A stretch of 64,000 nucleotides of DNA from Gautieria morchelliformis (Eukaryota > Basidiomycota > Agaricomycetes > Gomphales > Gomphaceae). The notes under the pieces are model-generated. The model made no database searches. It worked only from the letters and a program-made list of their open reading frames with translations, and was not told the origin of the DNA. This document shows positions 1 to 11,095 of this stretch, in pieces; the stretch's first letter is position 1; every line of letters starts with the position of its first letter. Location of the stretch: NCBI GenBank assembly GCA_015179125.1, contig WHVA01000463.1, positions 27,547 through 91,546 of the forward strand, written 5' to 3'. A program made the translations under genes and the position numbers.

Positions 1-2155
1 GGATGTCTCATCGACGTTCATCATTTTCCGCTTCCCCTTACGATGCATTGGTGTAGGTGGGGTTGCGATCAGGGAGAGCACTGCATATTCATGTACCAGG
101 AACGCTGTGTCTGAAAGTAAAATATGTTGGCACTGGGACAACGTTAAACATAATGAAGCACGCACGCATGTTCATCTTGACCCCTTATGTTACGTGTGCT
201 TCAGAGAGGCCGTCTGGCGGTGACATGCAGTTCGAGCTAGTGACCGATAGCTGTCTGAATGTATAACGTACCTTGTTCGTACCGAAGGTAAGAAATACAA
301 TGAGTGGGCTAGTATCGATAGAGCTTGAATGCCGCACGAACAGCCGCAGCATAGCACCGAGCACCATCCGAATCATAATCTATTTGAGTGGAAGAGATTG
401 GGGACAGGAGTTCCCGAGAGATGAAGGCGACCGTACGTCGATCCAGCGCCCAGTCGCGATCTTAAAGATAGCTGGTTAGAACAGGTCTGCCGTGTTGCTT
501 AATTATCATAAGCACTGGCGCGTGTGGGATTGGTCGTGGGTCGAAGGAAAATGGAGTTGGATCGAATGTTCACATCATGTCGATGCTGCTGACTCTGTCG
601 ACAGCTAGCGTAATGTTGATTCAAAATGGACAGCCTAGAAACTGAAAAAAAAACAGTATGTTTGACCTAACGTCGTATTAGATGGTCGGCGCTACTCAGA
701 GGTGAGAAGAAATAAACCCTTATTTCCGGCAGGTACCATCGGCCAAGCCTAAATTGAGGACCGGGCGGCTGTCCCTGCTTCGTCTCGACCGAAACCCGTG
801 GCCGCACGGTAAGTATTCCTGCCTAGCTGCAGCAAGGGCCAACTTGAAGTAGCACAATAACTACTCGTGTCCTTCCAGCTCTCATGGCTTCGAGCGACTC
901 GATCGACTGCAGCGCTATGAGGTTCTGACGGATCCGACGGTTGCTGGTGTCACTTTGCGCACAAGCTGCAAGTAATATAACAGTGGTACTGTCGGCCATG
1001 CATATCGACAACCTGAAAGTGGTCAACAGTTCAATCAATAATAAGTATGGGAGGCCTACCGGCCAGGCATGGACGTACCACCGTACTGCACTCGTCAGGA
1101 ATTTCGACGCTGCTGGTCCTGGTTGGTCAACGGACAATCTTGAAACTTTGAACACAGGATGAAAGCCTGCACACTATGCCTATTTTTTCCTTGTCACTTT
1201 AATGGCATCTCTTCAACTTTCCAACCACCTCCGCCAGTTTACGCCTCCCATTGACGGGTTGCACAGCTAAGTCGCCCATTGCCATTGCATTCTCTCCCAA
1301 GATCGTGGCCGGCTGTCTCGCGACAGAGATCTATGCTGTCGTCAGATACTCGGCGAACCAGAGTTGAAATGTTGACATACTTGTCGACTGATCATGTCCT
1401 GTCGCCGCGGTCATCATGGCTGGGTTGGCCGGTACGGGAATATGTATTGGTAGGTCTCCGGTCGTGAATCGAGTTCGGCAAGGACGTTATGACCTGGACG
1501 CAAGTGCCTCAGGTCAACCGCTGTTCAAACATCGAGTACGAAAGACTCGTCTCGGTGAAATGTAAGGTATTTGCAGTTTAGCAACTCGCGCCTGATATGC
1601 ATGTTCAGTACGATGCATAGGCCTTTATCCAGGAATGGATATCGGGCTAGCGTGCGACACGTCGTGAGCTTTTCAAACACTGTACTCGGAATGGTATGCG
1701 ATACGTACCTGTTGTCCCTCCCCGGCGGAAAGCGGTGAGCGCTGTTCTACACCCAATCTTTCCCAGGTCGCATTCGTGCTGATACCCTGAAGATATCAGA
1801 GGGAGATCAGCACTCATACTATTTCCATGGAAACTTTCTTACCACAGGTTTGACTACAGCCTCTAGAGAAATTTTCCCGGAAAGTTCGTGAAAATACTGC
1901 TGTCATCATTGAGTTAAAGTTTATGAATAGGGTCAGTCCATACCTGTACTTGAAGGGAGTCTATGGACTGATTCCTATGCGAATCGACGTGGCAGAGATT
2001 CGCGATGGGGCTCTATCTGTGACCCCCCGACGGTCACTCTACTCGAACTCGAGTAACAATGAAGATTGCATGCACAATGAGCCATTGTTGTGCCATCTAT
2101 CGCATAAGCGCTTTACTTATCCGTGCGTGCCACACTATATTTCTAAAGGCCGACA
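1..2155. other. No supported gene
   Basis: Several short open frames occur on both strands, but none shows a recognisable domain, a consistent set of introns or a family motif. I see no repeat or RNA gene that I can support here. Confidence 0.5.
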
Positions 2156-3470
2156 TCGCTAGCCGCCGCGTGTCTTGCGGGCTGGGTCGGAGCACTCCAT
2201 GTTCTTCTACGAAGTTCTATGTGTCAGGAGTGTGGGATTCGGTTTCTTCAACAAAGGCCTTATCTCAGAATGTCTGGGGGTTGCACCTCAAGGCGCCAGG
2301 ACTCTCGGTCCATCGGAATGACTCCTGATCACGTCTAACCCCAAAAAAATCGTGCTCCGATGCTTCGTGGCAACGCGCACATTCACTTTACGCCACGTCT
2401 GTCAGCGCTCTGGCTTCTCTCAAAATTACAAGGCATGTCAGGGCCGCTCGGGTGTTACGGACACGTTAAACAGCTGCCTGACCCGCAGTAGAGCGCTGAC
2501 GTTGCCGGCCGTCGCATGTCTTGCCGGCTGGGTCGGAGCACCATATATGTTCTTCTACAAAGTTCTACGTATCAGGATTATGGGATTCGGTTTCTTCAAC
2601 AAAGGCCTCATCTCAGAATGTCTGGGGGGATGCACACGCGGACTCTCGGTCCATCGGAATGACTCCTGATCACGTCAAATCCAAATCAGATCTCAAATCG
2701 TCCTCCGATGCTTCGTGGCAACGTGCACATTCATCGCCTGTCAGCGCCCTGGCTTCTCTCAACATTACAAGGCATGCACGTTAAACAGCTGCCTGACCCG
2801 CAGTAGAGCGCTGACGTCGCTAGCTGTCGTATGTCTTCCGGGCTGGGTCGGAGTACCATATAACCACGTTCTTCTACAAAGTTCTACGTGTCAGGATTGT
2901 GGGGTTCGGTTTCTTCAACAAAGGCCTCATCTCAGAATGTCTGGGGGAATGCACAGGCGGACTCTCGGTCCATCGGACTGACGCCTGATCACGTCTAATC
3001 CAAATCAGATCTCAAAATCGTGCTCCGATGCTTCATGGCAACGTGCATATTCACTTTACGCCACGTCTGTCAGCGCTCTGGCTTCTCTCAAAATTACAAG
3101 GCACGCACGTTAAACAGCTGCATGACCCGCAGTAGAGCGCTGACGTCGCTAGCCGTCGCATGTCTTGCGGGCTGGTCGGAGCACCTTAGTTCTTCTACGA
3201 AGTTCTATGTGTCAGGAGTGTGGGATTCGGTTTCTTCAACAAAGGCCTTATCTCAGAATGTCTGGGGGAATGCACCTCAAGGCGCCAGGGCTCCCCGTCC
3301 ATCGGAATGACTCCTGACCACGTCTACCCCAAATCAGGTGTCAAAATCGTGCTCCGATGCTTCATGGCAACGTGCACATTCACTTTACGCCATGTCTGTC
3401 AGGGCTCTGGCTTCTCTCAGAATTACAAGGCACGTCAGGGTCGCTCAGGTGTAACGTATATAATTCGGCG
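2156..3470. repeat. Four-copy tandem repeat, about 310-350 bp per unit
   Basis: Four head-to-tail units begin near 2156, 2502, 2817 and 3146. Each contains, in the same order, a segment like TGTCTTGCGGGCTGG, then GGGATTCGGTTTCTTCAAC, then CTCTCGGTCCATCGG, then CTGACCCGCAGTAGAGCG. The units differ by substitutions and small deletions; the second and third lack part of the stretch before CGTTAAACAGC. Long frames run through the units because they share sequence, not because they encode a known protein. The function is unknown; a satellite or an expanded pseudogene fragment are both possible. Confidence 0.85.
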
Positions 3471-4314
3471 GTTTTCTTTCAGCAGCGTCTTTATCCACAC
3501 ACACCCCACTCTCTCTCCTCCTCTCCGTTTCTTCTACATGCTCCCCTCCCTGGTGAGTATGCATACCCATGTCCTGTGCATCCAGAACTCCAGCGTAGCC
3601 TGGTGCGTCCGGGTGCTATGCCCGTGTGGCATCCATGTTCTGTAGAGGGCCAGTATGCGGCGGTCTCTACTCCACCCCAAATTCCTTTATTTTCGTTTTT
3701 ATAACATTCAGAACCTTTCTAATTTACCGCTCACACTAGGTCCATTGGGCGCGTGGCTATTCCCCAACAGCACCTGCGTCCTGCCAAGTCGCCCGTACGT
3801 TCATTCAACGCCCCGTGGGGCGGATTACTCGTTGGAGGTGGGGGTTGGGGTTGGGGGTTGGCATGTTCTGTACGTACACTTTTTAGCGTGGAGGGGCTCA
3901 AACTGATTGTTGCTCGTCTGCGATCCTTGGTATTAGGTCGAACAGCTTCTCGTGGCGCTTGTGGAGCAGCGGCAGATTCCTCATCCGTTTCCTCGTCGGT
4001 GGGTTGGGCATGTTCTGTGCGTACATTCAATGTTCTTGTTCCTTCCCAACAATCTCATCCAGGATGTCGCCATCCTCGCGGGAACCCTGCAGCTATATGA
4101 TCCCCCGTCGTCACATCGGTCATTGATCCTCAAAGGGGGACCACGAGGACAACCTGATACCCGCGACGACTACGTGCGTGCAAGCATTGTGCTCCCTCGC
4201 TTCGACATCTCTGCCGCTATGCGCAGGCTAGGGAGCGATGCCGTGTCATTTACCTCCATAGCTACAGAGCTCACCATCCGGGTCCCGGCCCTCGCCCGGG
4301 TGCGCCGTGAGATC
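3471..4314. other. No supported gene; contains a duplicated segment
   Basis: No gene is supported. The stretch at about 3890-3960 (with CTGCGATCCTTGGTATTAGGT) recurs in diverged form at about 4811-4880, so the two are dispersed copies of one short element. A G-rich run of GGGGTT repeats lies at 3835-3860. Confidence 0.45.
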
Positions 4315-4362
4315 CATCATTCTCGATGCACATCATGTATCTGATGTGTATCGAGAATGATC
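4315..4362. repeat. Near-perfect hairpin
   Basis: Two arms of about 20 nt (ATCATTCTCGATGCACATCA and its complement with one mismatch) face each other across a 6-nt loop. It lies between unsupported frames and could be a terminator-like or foldback structure; nothing else points to a function. Confidence 0.7.
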
Positions 4363-4895
4363 GATTTTCTCAATTTGGTGCATCTGGCAGCGGGTGGCGT
4401 ATCAACCTGGGTCGCCGCGGTTATCTTGTCCTCTGATGAAGTCTATGGCCGGCATGGAGGGCTTGTCGAAACGGAGATCGCGCATTCATTGTCAACTCTT
4501 TTCCATTGCACTTAAGACATCCGAGTACTCGATTCCAGCGACAAGGTCGCATGGCATTTTGCACTCTCATACAAGGTACGCACTCTTCATCCTTTGCAGC
4601 TTCGCCACTAGCCTGCACTCTCCAGTATCCCATTTCACTTCTCCCCGTCCTTGGTCGCTGACATCAAAGCATCCTTCCGACGGTTTGCTAGTGCTAGTCC
4701 ATGGATTCCTTAGTCCCTGACAACGACCAAGGACTTCATGAGCTAGAGCTAGCACTGGCACACCGCACCACGGGCCAGGCTCAAGGCTCCAGACATGAGC
4801 TCTTTTGAACGTGGAAAGGCTGGGACTGATGGTTGCTCATCTGCGATCCTTGCTATTAGGTCAAACCGGCTTCTCTTGGTCATTAGGGATGCGCC
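4363..4895. other. No supported gene
   Basis: This intergenic stretch has no recognisable coding content. It contains the second copy of the short duplicated segment near 4811-4880. Confidence 0.45.
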
Positions 4896-5243
4896 GATAT
4901 AATGTCTTATCCTCCCTGTGCGTACCTTTCGAGGGATGATATCTCATTCATGACTTGATACGTGACTTGGCAGACTATTACCCTGACTCCTTCGAAAGGT
5001 ACGCACTGGGAGGGTAGGACATTATATAAAATGTCTTACCCTTCCACTGCGTACTTTCGAGGGATGATATCTCATTCATGACTTGATACGTGACTTCTTG
5101 GCAGACTATTACCCTGACTCTTTCGAAAGGTACGCACTGGGAGGGTAGGACATTATATAAAATGTCTTACCCTTCCACTGCGTACCTTTCGAGGGATGAT
5201 ATCTCATTCATGACTTGATACGGGACTTGGCAGACTATTCCCC
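4896..5243. repeat. Tandem array of hairpin (foldback) units
   Basis: Two complete units of about 130 bp and one truncated unit lie head to tail. In each complete unit a left arm (TATAATGTCTTA...GTACCTTTCGA) is the reverse complement of the right arm (TCGAAAGGTACGC...GACATTATATA), so every unit can fold on itself around a spacer holding CTCATTCATGACTTGATACG. The right arm of one unit overlaps the left arm of the next. The third unit keeps the left arm and spacer but loses the right arm near 5243. A tandem MITE or a replication-slippage product is likely. Confidence 0.85.
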
Positions 5244-6239
5244 TCACGGTTCTCAATACCCCCAGCCCCAGGAGCCTGACCCCGGTAAGTGATTTTCTCT
5301 CTCAGTGGATTCTTTGTTACTCACAGTTTACTGAGGTTCCCCAACAGCCAGTCAAGTATACTATGATGGAAGTCCCCAATATTAGTACGGCCAGGACGCC
5401 CTTTCACACCCCTACCCTGGCATGATACGCCCGCTGCAGCGCGCATCTGGCTCCGAGTCCGCGTCTGGGTCGGGTATGCGTTTCGCACGAGAGATGGGGA
5501 TCTGCGTTTGCCTGTCCGCGCTGGTGTCTATGGCCACCTTCACGTGTCAGGCAGACCTCAGCATCCTGATCGTGCCGGTCGCAGAGATCGACGTTGATGC
5601 GGACGGACGCGCCTCCGCGCTGGTGCTCGCATCCGCACCTCAGCCCGCATTCTCACTTGTGCCGGCGGGCCAGGCAGACCCCGCCGCGGTGCTCGTGCTC
5701 GCATCCCCGCCAGCATTGTCGCACCATCTGTCATATGGCGACGGCCGCCGTATGACAGCAGGGGCAACAATGCTGGCGGGGGTGCTTAGGGATGCGACGA
5801 GGGGTGGATGGTTGAGGCTGCAGTGCAGGCATGCGACGGGACGGCCCAGGGCGTGTGTGGTGTATATCCACCACGTTGAAGGAGTTGGTCATGTAGAGCG
5901 AACGGTTGTCCTTTGGGAGCGTTTGTCTATGATGAGCACTATTTTAGATATTTTGTAGAAACCTGGGTGACCGCAATCTGAGGTTTTAAATGATTATCAG
6001 ATCATATATATATATTATCATGCGGTACACTCATGGCTCGCCCGGGTAGAGCTGACAGCACTCATAAAGCTGCTGCAGCGACAGGGACCTCACATACTTA
6101 TCGGTAAGATGAGAAGATAATACAACACGCTGTCAAACATAGGGCACTACAGTCTACTTCAAGTGAGTCCGTAAGATTTGTCATGGCTAAAAGGCCGTAA
6201 TTAAGTGATTTCGACCCACTGCGGGAACAAACCCCCTGA
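5244..6239. other. No supported gene; one doubtful GC-rich frame
   Basis: A GC-rich frame of 178 codons (5422-5958, plus) is open but has no domain, and much of it is internally repeated and palindromic. I do not accept it as a gene. No other coding content is visible. Confidence 0.45.
5704..5787. repeat. Inverted repeat, arms of about 35 nt
   Basis: The arm CCCCGCCAGCATTGT... at the left is matched by a complementary arm ending ...ACAATGCTGGCGGGGG at the right, with a handful of mismatches and a short GC-rich loop. It lies inside the doubtful 5422-5958 frame and is one reason for doubting that frame. Confidence 0.75.
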
Positions 6240-6440
6240 TAAATTAGTGGGACGTCCATACCCGGTTTTGGTGGATGGTCCACCACCAGTAGATGGACAC
6301 TCCACCGGTCCAATGGTGGACCATCCACCATATACTTCTCATGGTAAGTCCACCAGCCGCTCAGGGGTCCATCCCGGTGAAAAGCGGTTGTGCTGGGATC
6401 GGACGCTGTCGGACGCAAAATCTGCAAACTGCGCTAATCG
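6240..6440. repeat. TCCACC-rich hairpin element, left copy
   Basis: A perfect 16-nt inverted repeat (GGTGGATGGTCCACCA at 6270-6285 against 6315-6330) is followed by a segment containing CCCGGTGAAAAGCGGTTGTGC. The reverse complement of that segment reappears at about 7812-7870. The copies therefore face each other and flank about 1.4 kb. Similar TCCACC hairpins recur near 9.7 kb. It is best read as a non-autonomous foldback element; its class is not clear. Confidence 0.65.
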
Positions 6441-7205
6441 GGCAGTATCTGCTCTCGAAGCTGCGTATTTGGTAAACCCACTCGAAAAACTGAAATCCAG
6501 CTACCTGAAATGACTGGGACTGTGACTTGGGGACTAACATTTCTAAAATTTCGTATAATCTACTTTGCTTTTGCTAGCTTTTGCTAGCTTTTGCTGTGCC
6601 CGTACTTTGCTCGCTTGTAATCAGCGCAGCAACTATAAGTATCAACGAAAAAAAATGTTCGGCTCCAGAAAAACCCCAAGCAATTGATCACCACAATACC
6701 CCAACAGAAGGAAAATCACATATATGCAGCGCTAAGCCTCTTTCTTTCTCTCCTCTCGCCACATCCCCCATTTCTTCCATCCCCCATTTCTTCCATCCCC
6801 CATTTCTTCCATCCCCCCATCAATGTTCAACCATGGTCTTGCCCACCACCCTCCTCTGTATCTCCCCATTAGAGCCGCCCACAAGGTACCCATTCAGCCG
6901 AGAGCCTGGTCCAGGGCTCCCCACACATGATCGACATCGCTGTCCTCCCTCCGTGCACCGTCACCCAGCAGCGCACCTGCACAGCTGCAGCCGAGGATGC
7001 AGCCCGCCCATCGCGCCCGCTGCGGCGTGCGAGCTTCCCGACAGTGGCCTTGCTTCTTCGCGTGGCAGGCTGAGTCCCGATATCCCCAATCCCAGTGCCC
7101 CCAACGAGCTGGTAGCCAGTCGTGGTGTTGACGTGCCCGCCTGCACCCGTACCCATGCACAGGTCAAGGTTTGGATATGGACACGCGTCCGGGGCCGCAG
7201 GGTGA
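6441..7205. other. Between inverted elements; possible 5' part of a broken regulator gene
   Basis: A long pyrimidine-rich frame (6581-7252, plus) exists but has low-complexity content including a CCCCATTTCTTCCAT tandem repeat at 6768-6815. The start codon at about 6833 could belong to the upstream exon of the Zn2Cys6 gene that follows, but I could not join it in frame with confidence. Confidence 0.3.
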
Positions 7206-7596
7206 TCGAGCACTTCCCATACGCATACAGCCCACCGATACCACGCCACTGATGGAGACTCATCCCAGACGTACCGTGGGGACAAAGTCAAGCATCGGCG
7301 AACGTCGAGGGGTGAGCATTTTTCCTCGACATAATTATTTTGACCATATCGTAGTTAACGCTATCGTTCAGCTTGCGATCAGTGCAGAAAGACCAAAAGC
7401 AGGTGCGACCATTCAGGTAACAGCTCTGTGCCGTGTCGCAGCTGCTTTCTGTCTGGCTATGGTGAGTGGTCAGCCTTAATCAGAGGCGTGCACCGTTAAC
7501 AGCCCTTGTGTAGACTGCACGTTTTTCGGTGATTACGGCTATTTGTCGTATTCGACGACGAGCGGTGGACAGACACTGCTAGAATCTGTTTGGTAG
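7206..7596 (+). pseudogene. Zn2Cys6 fungal transcription factor, truncated
   Basis: Three spliced pieces (about 7206-7311, 7372-7461, 7514-7596) encode a binuclear zinc cluster. The first half reads ACDQCRKTKSRC and the second reads PCRSC...DCTF, giving the full Cys-x2-Cys-x6-Cys...Cys-x2-Cys-x6-Cys pattern. Introns are 60 and 52 nt with GT...AG ends, and the basic stretch before the cluster (KHRRTSR) is typical. The frame stops only about two dozen codons after the last cysteine, so the linker, dimerisation helix and fungal TF domain are missing. The upstream start is not resolved. The gene lies between two inverted TCCACC elements, the right one starting about 200 bp after the stop, so truncation by insertion or rearrangement is likely. 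Known members bind CGG-type DNA sites in the nucleus; no target can be inferred here. Confidence 0.65.
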
Positions 7597-7809
7597 CCAG
7601 TTGCTAATAATAGATATATTCTAATATGCTCTAATCTGCTTTCAGTAAAATTTCTAAATCTGTGCTGGTCTGTTTGTGTGAGAATACTATTTTATCTGTA
7701 ACAGATTTGCGCAGATTGAGCTGCGCAAAACGGTAGTTTCCCGGCGCTCACGCTCTGCTCTCAGCTGCTATTGTCTCACTTATCTGCTCTGGCCGGACTT
7801 TTTTTGAGG

Positions 7810-7960
7810 GAGCAGATTTTTCCCGACGCCGACAGATGCCAGCACAACCGCTTTTCACCGGGGGTCCATGTCCACATCCACTTACAGTACATGGACTATC
7901 CACTCACAATAAGGCCTTTTTTTTGGTGGATTTCATTTCCATTGACATATTTGTAGGATT
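7810..7960. repeat. TCCACC-rich hairpin element, right (inverted) copy
   Basis: CCAGCACAACCGCTTTTCACC at about 7834-7854 is the reverse complement of the same block near 6372-6395. The following GGTCCATGTCCACATCCAC stretch also pairs with the left copy. The two copies are in opposite orientation and enclose the Zn2Cys6 fragment. Confidence 0.65.
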
Positions 7961-8150
7961 ATCCATTAAGTCTTCCAAGGGATATACCAGTAATAATTAT
8001 TGGATTATCAATGACTATTACCATAAATAAAAACAAAAGAAAAAACACTACCCACCTAGATGCCATCTTGTATTCTAAGCACATACTTACATCCGAGCTT
8101 ACCGATGTAGAAGGCGTCCTTGTAAAGGGATTCAAGGGTGGAAAATTATA

Positions 8151-8236
8151 CCTGGAACCAGATTCGAACGAGCGACCTAATGATAAATGTACTTACTCAT
8201 CAACACTTTATCCAACTGCTCCACAAGACTTCTGAC
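8151..8236 (-). ncRNA. tRNA-like sequence with Pol III A and B boxes (SINE head or tRNA relic)
   Basis: Read on the minus strand, GGAGCAGTTGGATAAAG resembles an A box and D arm, and CGTTCGAATCTGG resembles a B box and T arm. A 5-bp stem with one wobble pair can form at the anticodon position. The T stem and the acceptor stem do not pair, so this is not a working tRNA. Downstream on the minus strand the sequence turns AT-rich, as in SINE tails. A tRNA-derived SINE or a decayed tRNA are the two readings. Confidence 0.4.
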
Positions 8237-8239
8237 TAA

Positions 8240-9599
8240 CGCTGGTGTGAAATGGTATAAGTTAGCATACACTGCCGTGATGCGGTCAAACATCTTGTCC
8301 GCTCACACTCACGCTCGGCACCAGACTCAGTGAGTCCGACAGTACGTGCCTGACACTGAGCTTAGACAAGTTGCTGTGACAAAGTTTGACATTTTGAAGT
8401 ACACACTGTCACCCCTCGAGCTAGCTGACATGATCACTGCATTGAACACCTCCCCGCCTCAACTACGGCTTGCTATGTCCCAGAGATACAGGGTGTGGAA
8501 CTCCTTTGGCCTGAGTCTGGAGAGCTCAGCGTGCGAGCACACGGGCCGCAATGGGTGGTCTCAATGATGCAGAGGTTGTGTAACGATGCTTTGCAGAGAC
8601 GACCTTTTCGGCGATGACGAGCGAGTTTGCGCAGACAAACACGGTGCGGGGGGACTCAGATACCAACGCGCTGAACTGGTGGCTCACGCATGCAGGGAAC
8701 GTAGTGCCTCAGCGATGGTCTAGTTCGACTCGACATTGGATGTTGACCTCCACCAACTCTGCTACGTCCATCGCTCACTAACGTCCTCCACCTCATCGCA
8801 CCACCTTCATCCAATTTCCTCGTTCCACTCCACCTCTCCGTCTCCCCCGCCCACCGCCCCAAGCTCCCCAACGTTTACCTCGGCAAGGAGCATGCCTATT
8901 TCATCGAAGTGGGATTTGAGGCTGTGGTTTATGGCGTGTGGGTATGTTCATTTGTTGTGTGATGGTGGCTGAACTTGCCGAATTATTCATTTGTGTTCAT
9001 ATCTGGTTTTTGCTGGTATTTGTGGTTTGGTGTTCTGTCATGTTCGTATTCACACTCGCTGCTCGTATATTCCCCACCTCTTGATCGCTCGCCATTTCCA
9101 GGCATTACATTCACACTCTACGTCTTCACTCTGCACGCCCTCTACAAATGACGTCGCCTCTCCTAGCGCCGCTGTGCCTGCTTGCTGACCTTCCCCAACG
9201 CCCAACCTACAGCCCTCTCCACCCTCATCCCTGCCCTCGCCATGCCCCTTGGTATCCCCCTCCCTTTGCTCTGGGCATGCCCGACGAGAACGTCACGCTC
9301 GATCACAGCCGGGAAGCCGCCATACAGCGCGTAGTCGATGTGTTCACCTGTGGAGATGGGTTAACTAGCTCTGGGATACAGTGCGGGCCGTGGACCTATA
9401 AGGTCCAGAATTAATAGTGGAGTTAGACTTGTAATTACCATGTAGTTAGTGCTCTTTTATGGCTTTTATGTAAAGGATAACCCACACAAATTTTATCCAC
9501 TTAAAAGGCTTGGTGATCCACATATAACTAATTGACTGGCCATTTATATTATTCATGGATTATCTAGTGTCTATGTACATGGTGATACCATTATAATAT
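8240..9599. other. No supported gene
   Basis: Open frames are short or pyrimidine-rich. A stretch around 8740-8945 could be read as the end of a small membrane-protein exon, but without a start, a neighbouring exon or a family signature I do not call it. Confidence 0.4.
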
Positions 9600-9800
9600 G
9601 CTGTGATCCTCCACCGGCGCTGCTGTTGGAAAACCCCTTTGCAGTTTTAAGGATTCTCCTTCACCCTGGCAAAAATTCATCCACCTAAGGGATCGGTGGA
9701 TGGATCGGTGGATGCAACTCCGGTGGAAAATCCACCGGCCGACAATACCTGGTGGATTTTCCACCGGAGTTTGACGGTGTTCTTTCCCGCAGTGGACCTC
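9600..9800. repeat. TCCACC-rich hairpin element, third copy
   Basis: AACTCCGGTGGAAAATCCACC at 9716-9736 is repeated as its exact reverse complement at 9751-9771 across a 14-nt loop, next to several GATCGGTGGATG repeats. It shares the TCCACC/GGTGGA vocabulary of the elements at 6.3 and 7.9 kb, so all three may be one foldback family. Confidence 0.7.
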
Positions 9801-11095
9801 TGTCTTCGCATGTACGCGAATGGCTGAATCCGACCATCAGAGTCTGCCCAATCACCTCGTAAGTCACTCAACAACTCCATGAACCACGAATTAACGAGAC
9901 CTCGCTGAGGATGAGCTCGCCGTCAAGGTGCGGATATGACCTATATACTTTATCAATGTTGACACACTTTTTGGAGTGAAGAGGATCGACTTCCCCGAGG
10001 ACTTTTCGAACATTGGCCAAATGCCATGCACGCGGTTTTTAGACTATTAAGGGAGCGCTACCTCATCCGCTGATTCAGGTCTGTGAAGAATTCAGATTGA
10101 ACCAGCTTGCTGAGTGGAATTACAAGTGGGTGTTGGCATCGGGTTTATGAGAGGGATTACCGCCAGTAAGTACAGTAGGCTGCTGTGATCAGCTGATTCT
10201 CATTTCCTATGAAGGGCCATGGGTTGCGTTTAACTGGGCAATGGGGTCAGTCGTCTTGGTCACAATTGGCACATGGCTAAGAACTACCATATCTCACAAC
10301 TCCATGACTGAAATACGTTAGTAGGGAAATATGCCGTAGGAGAATGAGGTCTGAAAACCAACGCATACAAGTCTTAGTCGATTCTCTGCCCCGTGTGCGA
10401 CGGAAACGACCTGAGGAGCTCGAGGAAGAGCCGTGATACGATACAGAAGTGCGTGATTTTTTTTGCACCCGCAGGAACATTTGAGCTGACAGCTCTGCCC
10501 AGATTGTGTGAATGTGAGTGACGACGTAGACATCCGAAGCTTAAACACGATGAGGGTGCAACCTCCCCCACCTCCGACCAAATTGGGCCGCTATCGCATT
10601 CTGTCTCCCAATGCGGGAGTATATACTTGCTACTCGTGCCACTTGCAGGAAGGGTGCAAAGTAATAGTAATAATTTCATCATAACTTTTGTATTCAGTAT
10701 CTGAACCCAAACCCGGAGAGGGGGGGGGTCACCGGTCAGCTCTTAGATGTCATAGTAGATACTAGTAGCAAAAGAAACCGGCGTGAGAGATAACCCAGAA
10801 CTTTTAGCTATCTATCGATATCCCAGGCCGAATTGACATTAATATTGTAGGCTTTGTTGACCTGTAAAGCAAACAAGGGCCACTGCAGAATAATTATGGG
10901 ACCACTACCTCTAGCTGCATGCTGGCTTTAAAAACAACTCCTATAGTCGGTACAGGACCCTTCAATTCACTGCGGCTGTCTCACCTACCCGCGACCGTCA
11001 CTAACCAGCGCCTTAAATTTGCCACCTCCGGGAACAAACAAACATACAACACCTTGCACTCTCCCACATCATATCACATACCTCCTCTCCTTCCT
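9801..11095. other. No supported gene
   Basis: No reading frame has recognisable content. Short AT-rich stretches near 10680-10930 could serve as the promoter region of the gene that starts at 11096. Confidence 0.4.

Noticed and set aside
5422-5958. Open frame of 178 codons, plus strand
   Set aside because: GC-rich, internally repeated and containing a long hairpin; no domain and the other strand is open too.
6581-7252. Open frame of 223 codons, plus strand
   Set aside because: Low-complexity Pro/Ser/His content with a tandem repeat; splicing of the Zn2Cys6 exons uses another frame at its end.
8736-8972. Possible membrane-protein exon
   Set aside because: One short stretch looked like a membrane-protein segment, but no start, second exon or family pattern could be found.
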